From positions 62,001 to 126,000 of the forward strand of contig JAIOAU010000002.1 of the NCBI GenBank assembly GCA_019873655.1: 64,000 bases of DNA, in the 5' to 3' direction. Shown here piece after piece: positions 35,001 through 41,224 of the stretch. Position 1 is the first letter of the stretch. The number at the start of each line of letters is the position of its first letter. The stretch comes from Chloroflexota bacterium (GTDB lineage: Bacteria > Chloroflexota > Anaerolineae > Anaerolineales > Villigracilaceae). The notes below the pieces were generated by a model, which had not been told where the DNA came from, did no database searches, and saw only the letters and a list, made by a program, of their open reading frames with translations. The position numbers and the translations under genes are program-made.

Positions 35001-35105
35001 CTTGACCGAGTGGAATCCCAGCCGCCGCACGGCGGAGAGCAGGGTCTCGGAGGGAGTGGTTTCGAGTTCGCAGGAAATGCCGTTGATTTGAAGAGTCAGG
35101 TTCAT
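32004..35105 (-). CDS. Xanthine dehydrogenase-family enzyme: fused FeS and molybdopterin subunits
   Basis: A 1033-residue fusion. Residues 1-75 have the plant-ferredoxin fold, but the four Cys expected at 38, 43, 46 and 58 are Asp, Thr, Asp and Ala. Residues 76-160 keep the second [2Fe-2S] site (C105, C108, C140, C142 in QCGYC and LCRCTGY). After a linker, residues about 200-1030 form the Mo-binding subunit (VVGKPEAKVDAVKLAQGKPAF, IGGGFGGKQEV, RGYGVPQGFWAVER, and a C-terminal AEIPMDGVAPAVGNAVLDA). Low-complexity inserts interrupt the protein at three places. Start ATG 35105 has AAGGAG 7 nt upstream. It hydroxylates an unknown N-heterocycle or aldehyde; last gene of its operon. Confidence 0.92.
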   Translation of the reverse strand: MNLTLQINGISCELETTPSETLLSAVRRLGFHSVKFGDEHGLTGADTVLLDGRPVNAAVMLAAQAEGHQIATLEAIGEHPEQGWKQTAGLHPLQQAFIEIGAIQCGYCTPAQILAAKALLDRNPNPTEAEVREAISGVLCRCTGYVKPVQAVLKAAAVMRGETVFSGQSSVFSEQAAGRSETEELPETPVDEGGTLTQTRTMPKMVVAPQTDGWQVVGKPEAKVDAVKLAQGKPAFAADFVPYGDNKKRGLLYAKVLRSPHAHARIKRIDASKAKALPGVAAVLTWQDIPRVVYSTAGQSDPIPGPLDTFSLDNKVRFVGDRVAFVAAETPEIAEAALRLIEVEYEPLPAVLDKEEAMKPGAPVIHDEPEYVPFAVCDPQRNLAAEIRIDIGDVEKGFAEADEIFEGVYEVPKVQQAHIEPHVALTYWDEDDRLVIRTSTQVPFHVRRQLAPVLGLPVKRIRVIKPRIGGGFGGKQEVLMEDVPAHLTIATGRPVLYEYTREEEFTAARSRHPMKIWLKTGVKRDGTMTANEMRVLSDTGAYGCHALTVTGNTGHKAMALYVGDGEYRKSPNIRFYADIVYTNTPPAGAYRGYGVPQGFWAVERHMEKIARALGLDPLEFRLKNALRPGEFHPFSTAWNEGREPRPEIIHTVGLEECVRQGKAAIGWDEKFGNEAWHASVSRVPVSSVPVSSAPVSRDTGQRDTGKRKGIGVALVMQGTAIPYLDMGGAWIKMNDDGSFNLQVGATDLGTGSDTVLAQMAAEVLGVPVEDILVYSSDTDFTPFDKGAYASSTTYISGAAVVKAAQQCAERIKIRAAKMLNSQADKSTGTQGTGTQVKAEEIRLANRMAIAPDGRSVSLTEIALDALHRNEQEQIMGAASHVSPSSPPPFAAQFAEVTVDTETGQVTVDKLVMAVDGGVIVNPLTASGQIEGGMTQALGYAVCEEMTWDETGRIRQRDFDRYHIFRADEMPELGVIFVETYEPTHPFGVKAVAEIPMDGVAPAVGNAVLDAVGVNVDDNPVTPEKVWRGLRASR
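32597..32635. repeat. In-frame short repeat in the Mo-subunit gene (copy group 1)
   Basis: CTGTGTACCTGT-type units repeat about three times and encode the run STGTQGTGTQVK. The segment is polar and looks inserted into a loop of the Mo domain. Confidence 0.75.
32990..33070. repeat. In-frame 15-bp tandem repeat in the Mo-subunit gene (copy group 2)
   Basis: Units at 33017, 33032 and 33047 (about TTGACACTGGAACAC) plus a partial at 33062, flanked by GTGTCAC in the other orientation. It encodes SVSRVPVSSVPVSSAPVSRD. Confidence 0.85.
34586..34618. repeat. In-frame ACTG-rich repeat in the linker of the fused gene (copy group 3)
   Basis: CACTGAACACTG occurs twice, separated by ACGACTGAC. It encodes part of the linker FSGQSSVFSEQ between the FeS and Mo portions. 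Confidence 0.8.
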
Positions 35106-35117
35106 AAAGGACTCCTT

Positions 35118-35190
35118 CAACACAAAGGTCACAAAGGACACACAAAGGAGGACTTTGTGTTACTTCGCGTCTCTTTGTGTCCTTTGTGTT
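35118..35190. repeat. ACAAAGG-type repeat at the gene boundary
   Basis: ACACAAAGG(T/A)CACAAAGG units appear in one orientation and then in the other (CTTTGTGTCCTTTGTG), forming a long imperfect inverted repeat between the phosphatase and Mo-subunit genes. The last ten codons and stop of the phosphatase (KTQRTQRDAK) lie within it. Confidence 0.8.
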
Positions 35191-36833
35191 TTAACGATTT
35201 TCGCGGTCAGCGCGCTCACGCCCACCAGCGCCAGCCCCAGGACGGCCACGAACAGCCATTGGGCGATGCTCAAGAAGCCCAGATACAACACGGTAAACTC
35301 CGGCAGCGTCCACGTGACGGTCGCGCCGTTGACGGCGAAACTGAGCAGGATGGGCAGCGCCAGCAGGTAGAGGACGAACCAGACGAACCCCAGCGCGGAC
35401 CCGGCGGCCTGCCGCCGCGTCCCGCGCCAGGCGCGCAGCCCGGACATCGCCGTCAGCCAGCCGGCGAGCAGGGCGAGGGTCGAAGTGACGGCGATGTAGA
35501 GGGCAAAGTCTGTCACCCCGGTGATCCAACTGAGGCCGAAGGTGTTGTGGTCGAGGAGCAGATAGCGCCCAAAGAAGACGGCAAAATAAACCGCCGCCCC
35601 GGCCAGCATCCACAGCGCCTTTTTTTCGCGGCGCAGGATGAGCAGGTAGCCGGGCAGGACAGCCAAAAAGACGGCCAGCACGTTGCGCCAGACGCGTTCC
35701 TGCCCCAGGCGGGTCAGGCGCGCCCGCGCCAGCGCCGCCTGTCCCTGCTCAACCGTCAGCGGGCCTTCGGGCAAGACGACCGGCGCGCCGATGGCCTCCC
35801 CGTAGGCCCGGACGAGAGTCCGCTGCTGCTCGCTGACGGCCTGCCGGAGGGCGGCCTCGCGCTCGGGCGGCAGGACGAGCAGTTCGGTCAGCGGGCGGCC
35901 CTGGGCCGAGGCGGGGAGGTTCGTCCCCAGCAGGGCGGCCAGGGTGGGGGCCACGTCTGCCATCTGGATGTCGCCGTACTCACCGGGACGGACGCCCGCG
36001 CCAACCATCACAAACGGCTCGACCAGCGTGACCGGCTCCGCGCCGCCGTGTCCGCCCTGGTCAATCTGCCCGTGGTCGGAGACGACGATGAGCGTGTCCC
36101 GCTCCGGGTCGAGGGCGGCGGCGATTTGAGCCAGGAGCGCGTCGGCGCGGGAGGCGGCCGCGGCCCAGTTCGGACTCTGTGGCCCGCCCTCGTGATGCCC
36201 GGCGTAATCAATCTGGTCGAGGTGAATGAGAACGAGTTGGTAGTCGCCCTCCAGCCAGGGCAGGGCGGCGGCGACCACGGCTGTATCGTCCACGCCCTCC
36301 TCGCCGGAGGTGTAGAAGCCGGCGTCCACGCCGCTGGTCGCGAGCATTCCCTCGAACCACGTGTAGCCGGAGACGGCCGTCCGCAGTCCGGCGCGGTCGG
36401 CGGCGGCGAAGAGGTTGTCCTGGGTGAAGGGGCGGACGTGCGTCTCGTCCGGCGGGTTCATCGGCTGGCTGTCGTTCAGGTCGGGCCAGGCGCCGGTCAG
36501 GAGCGTCGTCCAGCCGGGGGCGGAGAAGGACGGCGGGCGGGAATGCATCACTGCCGAAGCGCCGCGGGCGCGCAGTTCGTTCAGGGCCGGCATGACGGCG
36601 GCGTCGGTGGAGGTGTCGTAGCGCAGGGCGTCCATCAGCACCAGGACGACGCGGCGGGTGAGCGGCGCGCCGAGCGGCTGGCCGGGCGTGGGCGGATTCC
36701 CGGCGAGCGGCGAGCGGTAGTTCTCGACCGAGGCCAGGACGCCGGTCGCCCAAAAGTACGCGCCGACGGCGGTCAGCGGCAGGAGGAGCAGGCCGAGCAG
36801 GAACCAGTTGACGGGACGGCGGGAGCGTCGCAT
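35160..36833 (-). CDS. Membrane-bound alkaline-phosphatase-superfamily hydrolase
   Basis: A 557-residue protein. It has an N-terminal anchor (about 8-32), a type I phosphodiesterase/sulfatase-like catalytic domain (about 60-345) and five or six C-terminal TM helices (about 365-545). Metal sites: VLVLMDALRYD near 65, the nucleophile region SAPGWTTLLTG near 108, HLDQIDYAGHH near 205 and VVSDHGQIDQGGHGG near 250. The layout recalls GPI-ethanolamine-phosphate transferases. It lies inside the molybdenum hydroxylase operon, which is unusual. It may cleave an extracellular phosphate ester or nucleotide. Function inferred from fold only. Confidence 0.8.
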   Translation of the reverse strand: MRRSRRPVNWFLLGLLLLPLTAVGAYFWATGVLASVENYRSPLAGNPPTPGQPLGAPLTRRVVLVLMDALRYDTSTDAAVMPALNELRARGASAVMHSRPPSFSAPGWTTLLTGAWPDLNDSQPMNPPDETHVRPFTQDNLFAAADRAGLRTAVSGYTWFEGMLATSGVDAGFYTSGEEGVDDTAVVAAALPWLEGDYQLVLIHLDQIDYAGHHEGGPQSPNWAAAASRADALLAQIAAALDPERDTLIVVSDHGQIDQGGHGGAEPVTLVEPFVMVGAGVRPGEYGDIQMADVAPTLAALLGTNLPASAQGRPLTELLVLPPEREAALRQAVSEQQRTLVRAYGEAIGAPVVLPEGPLTVEQGQAALARARLTRLGQERVWRNVLAVFLAVLPGYLLILRREKKALWMLAGAAVYFAVFFGRYLLLDHNTFGLSWITGVTDFALYIAVTSTLALLAGWLTAMSGLRAWRGTRRQAAGSALGFVWFVLYLLALPILLSFAVNGATVTWTLPEFTVLYLGFLSIAQWLFVAVLGLALVGVSALTAKIVKTQRTQRDAK

Positions 36834-36848
36834 TTTTTATCCTTGATG

Positions 36849-36885
36849 TGATGTGACAGTCATCTTGGAGATGACTGTCACATCA
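36849..36885. repeat. Perfect 17-bp inverted repeat between two operon genes
   Basis: Arms 36849-36865 and 36869-36885 (TGATGTGACAGTCATCT and its complement) with a TGG loop. It overlaps the last codons of the FAD-subunit gene and lies 16 nt before the phosphatase ATG. It could stabilise mRNA, be a regulator site or be a mobile short repeat. Confidence 0.9.
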
Positions 36886-37630
36886 TCAAAGCCTCCAGGC
36901 ATCTCTTTGCCAACACCACCGCCACCTCGCGGCGGTATTCGGCGGAGGCGAATTCATCGGCGGCGTCGTGGGCAGCGTTGCGGGCGGCGGGTTCGAGGCC
37001 GGTCGCGTCGCGGCCGTCCATCGCCACAGCGGGCGAACTGCCCCAGCCGCCGACGACCAGCCGCGTCCGGCCGGAGGTCCACTGCGCCAACGCCGCGCAG
37101 AGAATGGGCCGGTCGGCGGGCGTGCGGGCGACGTACTCGAAGGCCAGTTTCGCGTTCAACGGGATTTCGATTTGGGTGATGAGTTTGCCGCGCAACTGCT
37201 CGTCGCGCAGCGGCAGCAGGTCGCCCAAACTGATCACTAATGACTGTTTACTGATCACTGTCATTTTCGCGTCCAGCGCCAGCATGACCGCCGCGAAGGG
37301 CGAGCGCCCGTCGCAGGACACCAGCGCCCCGGCGACCGTGCCGGTGTTGCGCAGATTGAGCGGCGCTTCGAGTTTCAGCGCGGCCCGGAGCGCCTCGGGC
37401 GCGTGCGGCGATTCGAGCAGCGCCTGGAGCGTGACGGTCGCGCCGATTTCGAGTTTCTCGCCGGCTTTGTGGATTTTGTTCAGGCCGAGGGCCTGCAGGT
37501 CAACGACCTCGAAGTCGGCCTGGCGCTGCTGGTTGAGGATGGTCCCGCCGCCGAGGGGACGGGCGTCCGGGCGGGCCAGCAACTCGAGGGCCTCTTCGAG
37601 CGTTCGAGGGCGATGGTAGGCTCTAATCAT
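36878..37630 (-). CDS. FAD-binding subunit of the molybdenum hydroxylase (CoxM/XdhB type)
   Basis: A 250-residue flavoprotein that passes electrons from the FeS clusters to an acceptor. It starts MIRAYHRPRTLEEALELL and has the FAD loop RPLGGGTILN near 28-37, then NLRNTGTVAGALVSCDGRSP near 90-110, and the C-terminal CO-dehydrogenase flavoprotein domain. I chose the ATG at 37630, 5 nt after GGGAG; upstream in-frame codons lie beyond the predicted transcription start. First gene of the operon with the phosphatase and the fused FeS-Mo subunit. Confidence 0.9.
   Translation of the reverse strand: MIRAYHRPRTLEEALELLARPDARPLGGGTILNQQRQADFEVVDLQALGLNKIHKAGEKLEIGATVTLQALLESPHAPEALRAALKLEAPLNLRNTGTVAGALVSCDGRSPFAAVMLALDAKMTVISKQSLVISLGDLLPLRDEQLRGKLITQIEIPLNAKLAFEYVARTPADRPILCAALAQWTSGRTRLVVGGWGSSPAVAMDGRDATGLEPAARNAAHDAADEFASAEYRREVAVVLAKRCLEALMM
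37230..37265. repeat. ACTGATCACT repeat inside the FAD-subunit gene
   Basis: ACTGATCACT occurs twice in 36 nt, separated by AATGACTGTTT, and encodes MTVISKQSLVIS. It has the same flavour as the ACTG-rich repeat in the Mo-subunit gene. Confidence 0.7.
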
Positions 37631-37676
37631 AGACGCTCCCACACTTTCTGTCGCGGTTTTGTTGTCAGACATTTTT

Positions 37677-37685
37677 ATTATAGCA
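37677..37685 (-). promoter_or_regulatory. Extended -10 promoter of the molybdenum hydroxylase operon
   Basis: TGCTATAAT on the minus strand, 46 nt before the FAD-subunit ATG. It is identical to the nonamers at 15170 and 15275. Confidence 0.65.
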
Positions 37686-37792
37686 GAAATAGAAGTCGCC
37701 GGATATTGCCCGGAATGTCCCAGGGCTGCAAGTTGGATGGGCTGCCGACCGGCGCGTTCTCGCGCCTTTCGCGCCGCAAAATGGGCGTGCAT

Positions 37793-37798
37793 TATAAT
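37793..37798 (+). promoter_or_regulatory. -10 box of pheA
   Basis: Consensus TATAAT, 39 nt before the pheA ATG. No strong -35; divergent from the molybdenum hydroxylase promoter. Confidence 0.55.
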
Positions 37799-37837
37799 GG
37801 GCAGGATTCAGTCGCCGCCGGGCGAGTCGGAGGAAAA

Positions 37838-38653
37838 ATGAGGGTTGCATTTCAAGGGGAACCGGGAGCATTTTCGGAACAGGCGATCTGCGAATACTTC
37901 GGCCAGGTGCAGACGCTCCCGTGCGAGACGTTCGAGGCGGTGTTTGCGGCCGTCGCCGCGCGGCAGGCCGAGGCCGGGCTGATTCCCATCGAGAATTCGC
38001 TGGCTGGCAGCATTCACCAGAATTACGATTTGCTGTTGAAATATAACCTGTTCATTGTGGGAGAATACTTCCTGCGGGTGCGGTTGTGTTTGATCGCTTT
38101 TCCCGGCGTGAAAATCGAGCAGATTCAGAAAGTGATCAGCCATCCGCAGGCGCTGGGACAATCGGCCGGTTACTTGCAGCGATTGGGGGTGAAGACCGAA
38201 CCGGTCTATGATACGGCGGGCAGTGTGAAGTTGCTCCGCGAAAGGGGAGAGCGCACGCTGGCGGCGATTGCTTCCCGCCGGGCGGCTGAAATCCATGCCA
38301 TGCAGGTTTTGGCGGAGGGAATCGAAGACGACGACCAGAACTACACCCGCTTCCTGGCCATCCGTCCCGAAGCGGCCAGCCCGCGCGGGAAGGCTAAGAC
38401 CTCGATCGTGTTTACTCTCAACAACCGTCCCGGGGCGTTGTTCGAGGCTTTGAGCGTCTTTGCACTGCGCACCATAGACTTGACCAAGATCGAGTCGCGT
38501 CCCATCCCCGGCAGGCCGTGGGAATACCTGTTCTATGTGGACCTGGCCGGCTCGACGAGGGACGAACCCGTCCAGCGCGCCTTGGAACATTTGAAGGAAT
38601 ACGCGCTCATGCTGCGGGTATTCGGTTCGTACCGGCGGGCGGCTTTGAAGTGA
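37838..38653 (+). CDS. pheA: Prephenate dehydratase with ACT domain
   Basis: A 271-residue monofunctional enzyme that makes phenylpyruvate from prephenate. The catalytic domain (about 1-180) begins VAFQGEPGAFSEQA and has the IPIENSLAGSIHQNYD motif, then AAIASRRAAEIHAMQVLAEGI; the ACT domain (about 190-270) has the LFEALSVFALRTIDLTKIESRP pattern, which binds phenylalanine for feedback inhibition. ATG 37838 follows GGAGG by 4 nt. It is just upstream of the aro operon but separated from it by a new promoter and attenuator, so it can be expressed independently. Confidence 0.96.
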   Translation: MRVAFQGEPGAFSEQAICEYFGQVQTLPCETFEAVFAAVAARQAEAGLIPIENSLAGSIHQNYDLLLKYNLFIVGEYFLRVRLCLIAFPGVKIEQIQKVISHPQALGQSAGYLQRLGVKTEPVYDTAGSVKLLRERGERTLAAIASRRAAEIHAMQVLAEGIEDDDQNYTRFLAIRPEAASPRGKAKTSIVFTLNNRPGALFEALSVFALRTIDLTKIESRPIPGRPWEYLFYVDLAGSTRDEPVQRALEHLKEYALMLRVFGSYRRAALK

Positions 38654-38672
38654 AAAAGGGGCGCGAAAAATA

Positions 38673-38701
38673 TTGACATTCTGCCTGGGCGCGAGTAGAA
38701 T
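38673..38701 (+). promoter_or_regulatory. Promoter of the aro operon
   Basis: A perfect TTGACA (38673-38678), a 17-nt spacer and TAGAAT (38696-38701). The start site should fall at about 38708. Confidence 0.88.
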
Positions 38702-38710
38702 GCGCCCAAT

Positions 38711-38800
38711 ATGAGCGCCGGTCAAAACGTCTACACAATGCGGTTTGGTTTTTATTTTTATTACGGCTTCCGAATCCCGGTTGCCGTTGGCGGCGCTTAA
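38711..38800 (+). CDS. Phe/Tyr-rich leader peptide of the aro operon
   Basis: A 29-codon frame, too short for normal gene calling, with the core [10 protein letters not shown]: codons 12-20 contain four Phe and three Tyr. It ends with TAA at 38800, 30 nt before the terminator stem. The ATG at 38711 lies about 3 nt from the predicted transcription start, so translation would be leaderless. An internal ATG at 38738 could also serve. No Shine-Dalgarno is present for either. Scarcity of charged tRNA-Phe or tRNA-Tyr would stall the ribosome at 38744-38770. No protein function is expected beyond sensing. Confidence 0.8.
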   Translation: MSAGQNVYTMRFGFYFYYGFRIPVAVGGA

Positions 38801-38866
38801 GCAGACGAACCCCCTCACCAGTCTGTACCTCAGGAGCGAGCCCAACGGGCTCGCTCCTGACTTTTT
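38786..38866 (+). terminator. Attenuator: terminator and possible antiterminator of the aro operon
   Basis: A perfect 13-bp stem (38831-38843 with 38847-38859, loop AAC) is followed by ACTTTTT, directly before the GGAGG of aroH. The 5' arm plus loop (38835-38846) can instead pair with the end of the leader frame, GTTGG at 38786-38790 and CGCTT at 38794-38798, around a small internal loop. A ribosome stalled on the Phe/Tyr codons leaves this partner free (antitermination); one that reaches the stop codon covers it (termination). The terminator is certain, the alternative pairing is my inference. Confidence 0.82.
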
Positions 38867-38875
38867 GGAGGTCCT

Positions 38876-39274
38876 GTGAACATTCGAGGGATTCGCGGCG
38901 CAATCACCATCGAGGCCGATCGGCCCGAACATGTGACGGCGGCTACGCTGGAACTCTTGCAGGCTATTCAGGCGGCCAACCCGACCCTTTCGGCGGCGGC
39001 GTTGGCTTGTGTGTTGTTTACAACGACGGACGACATCGTTTCGGCCTACCCGGCGCAGGCGGCGCGGCAGATGGGGTGGGAGGATGTCCCCCTGTTGTGC
39101 GCGCGGGAGATTCCCGTCGTCGGAGGGTTGCCGTTGTGCATTCGCGTTTTGCTCCTTTGGAATACAGAACTTCCCCAGGATCAAGTTCGGCATGTCTATT
39201 TGCGCCAGGCGGCGCGTCTGCGCCCCGATTGGGCGGCGGACGAATCGACGAGCGACAGGAGGCAAGAGAGATGA
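38876..39274 (+). CDS. aroH: Chorismate mutase, AroH class
   Basis: A 132-residue monofunctional mutase that turns chorismate into prephenate. It matches the B. subtilis AroH fold: [13 protein letters not shown] at the N-terminus, [32 protein letters not shown] and the closing [16 protein letters not shown]. It starts with GTG 4 nt after GGAGG, which lies immediately behind the attenuator. It overlaps the DAHP synthase gene (ATGA). First structural gene of the operon. Confidence 0.93.
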   Translation: MNIRGIRGAITIEADRPEHVTAATLELLQAIQAANPTLSAAALACVLFTTTDDIVSAYPAQAARQMGWEDVPLLCAREIPVVGGLPLCIRVLLLWNTELPQDQVRHVYLRQAARLRPDWAADESTSDRRQER

Positions 39275-40332
39275 TCATTCTCATGAAACCCGGAGCGACC
39301 CCTCTCGAAGTGGAACGCGTCCTCGGCTATGCGCGGGCGGCCGGGCTGACTCCCCACCTGGCCGTAGAAGATGGCCGGATGGTGATCGGCGCGGTGGGAG
39401 ACTCTTCCGCGGCCTCTGCTGGTCTCTTCGAGCCATTGGAGGGGGTGGAGGCCGTGAAATGTATTGCTCATCCCTATCCCCTGGCCTCCCGCCACTTCCA
39501 CCCGGCCGATTCGATTTTTCCCCTCGACGGCTTCACGGTAGGCGGGCGGGAGATCGCCATCATCGCCGGCCCCTGCTCGGTCGAATCGCGTCAGCAACTG
39601 CTCGATACGGCGCGCGCTGTCCGCCAGGCCGGGGCCAATGCTTTGCGCGGCGGGGTCTTCAAGCCGAGGACCTCGCCGTATGCTTTTCAAGGGCTGGGGG
39701 AGGAGGGGCTGGAATATCTGGCCGAGGCGCGCGCCCTGACCGGCATGCCCATCGTGACCGAGGTCCTGTCCATCGAGCAGATGGAGATCGCGCTGCGTTA
39801 TGTGGATGTCTTGCAGATTGGCGCTCGCAACATGCAAAACTTTCCCTTGTTGCGCGCCGCAGGCGAGACTCGCACGCCAGTGCTGCTCAAACGCGGCCTG
39901 TCGGCCTCCATCGAGGAACTTCTCATGGCGGCCGAGTACATTCTGGCGAGCGGCAACTCGCGGGTGATCTTGTGCGAGCGGGGAATCCGCACCTTCGAGA
40001 CCGCCACACGCAACACCACGGACATCAACGCGATTCCGGTTTTGAAGTCGCTCACCCACCTGCCAGTTTTCCTGGACCCGTCGCACGCGACCGGACATCG
40101 GGCGTACGTGGCCGCGGTGGCCAGGGCGGCGGTCGCGGCCGGGGCCGACGGCCTTCTCATCGAGGTCCACCCGCAGCCAGAGCGGGCGCTTTCCGACGGC
40201 CCCCAGTCGCTCACGCCCGAAGAGTTCGCCGCGCTCGTCCATCAGGTGCGGGCGGTGGCCGGGGCGGTGGGGCGCTGTCTGGTTTCCAGTCTCGCGCCGG
40301 CGGCGCAATGGAGCGAGGCGCTGCATGTTTGA
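39271..40332 (+). CDS. aroF: DAHP synthase, type I-beta with N-terminal regulatory domain
   Basis: A 353-residue 3-deoxy-D-arabino-heptulosonate 7-phosphate synthase, the first step of the shikimate pathway. The ferredoxin-like domain (about 1-70, [18 protein letters not shown]) is the tyrosine-binding feedback domain of the Thermotoga-type enzyme. The barrel has [43 protein letters not shown] and [11 protein letters not shown]. Overlaps aroH and tyrA at its ends. Confidence 0.96.
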   Translation: MIILMKPGATPLEVERVLGYARAAGLTPHLAVEDGRMVIGAVGDSSAASAGLFEPLEGVEAVKCIAHPYPLASRHFHPADSIFPLDGFTVGGREIAIIAGPCSVESRQQLLDTARAVRQAGANALRGGVFKPRTSPYAFQGLGEEGLEYLAEARALTGMPIVTEVLSIEQMEIALRYVDVLQIGARNMQNFPLLRAAGETRTPVLLKRGLSASIEELLMAAEYILASGNSRVILCERGIRTFETATRNTTDINAIPVLKSLTHLPVFLDPSHATGHRAYVAAVARAAVAAGADGLLIEVHPQPERALSDGPQSLTPEEFAALVHQVRAVAGAVGRCLVSSLAPAAQWSEALHV

Positions 40333-41218
40333 CGAAGATGGCTTTTCCCTGCAGGAGGCGACGGTGGCCATCGTAGGATTGGGCTTGATGGGCGGATCGC
40401 TGGCCTGCGACTTACGCGGCCATTGCCGGGAGATTGTGGGCGTCAGCCGCAGTCCCGCCACGCTGCGTTACGCCCGGCAGCGCGGTTGGATTGACCGCGC
40501 CGCGTCCTTCGAGACCGCCCTGGACAGCGATCTCCTGATTCTGGCCGCGCCGGTGCGCGCCATCCTGTCTCAGTTGCGGCAAATGCAACGTCGCAAAGCG
40601 ATCCGCCGCCGCTCGACGGTCGTCCTCGACCTGGGTTCGACCAAAGTGGAAATCACGCGCCTCATGGAGACTCTGCCAGCCCGGTTCGACCCTCTCGGCG
40701 GGCATCCGATGTGCGGCAAGGAGAAGTCCGGCATTCGAAACGCCGAGGCTGGCCTGTATCGCGGCCGGGTTTTCGTTCTCACGCCGCTGGCGCGCACATC
40801 TCCCCGGGCTTTGCGCCTGGGGCGCGAGTTGATCGCCGTCCTTGGGGCGCGTCCTCTCGTCCTGGCCGCCGAGCGGCACGACGCCCTGGTTGCTCTCACG
40901 AGCCATCTTCCCTATCTGTTGGCCTGCGCTCTGATGCGCGCCGTCCTGGCCAGAGAACCTCGAGACGCCTGGCAGGTGGCGGCTTCTGGCTTTCGGGACG
41001 CCTCCCGCCTGGCCGCCAGCGATTTGACGATGATGATCGATGTGTTGTTGACCAACCGCTGGCCCGTGATCGCGGCGCTCGAACAATACGCCCTCGAACT
41101 GGACGGCCTCCTTTCGCTGCTCCGGGCCGAAGACGAGGCCGGCCTGCGCGCCGCCCTGAAGCCGGCCAAGGAGCAGCGCGAAATTTTGTTCAACCCCTTA
41201 TCCACGCATGGACTTTAA
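40325..41218 (+). CDS. tyrA: Prephenate dehydrogenase
   Basis: A 297-residue NAD-dependent enzyme that makes 4-hydroxyphenylpyruvate, the tyrosine precursor. The Rossmann motif [14 protein letters not shown] is at about 13-26, then [21 protein letters not shown] (substrate His and Lys region) and [14 protein letters not shown]. There is no C-terminal ACT domain, so feedback control must act on AroF or through the attenuator. It overlaps aroF by 8 nt. A decayed copy of its codons for MQRRKAIRR lies at 46624. Confidence 0.95.
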   Translation: MFDEDGFSLQEATVAIVGLGLMGGSLACDLRGHCREIVGVSRSPATLRYARQRGWIDRAASFETALDSDLLILAAPVRAILSQLRQMQRRKAIRRRSTVVLDLGSTKVEITRLMETLPARFDPLGGHPMCGKEKSGIRNAEAGLYRGRVFVLTPLARTSPRALRLGRELIAVLGARPLVLAAERHDALVALTSHLPYLLACALMRAVLAREPRDAWQVAASGFRDASRLAASDLTMMIDVLLTNRWPVIAALEQYALELDGLLSLLRAEDEAGLRAALKPAKEQREILFNPLSTHGL

Positions 41219-41224
41219 CCGGTC

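Noticed and set aside
32004-37630. Selenium-dependent hydroxylase with a selenocysteine codon
   Set aside because: No in-frame TGA or SECIS-like element is seen within the Mo-subunit gene, and no selenophosphate genes are nearby.
38654-38875. T-box riboswitch before the aro operon
   Set aside because: No Stem I, specifier bulge or T-box consensus is visible; the region is explained better by a leader peptide and terminator.
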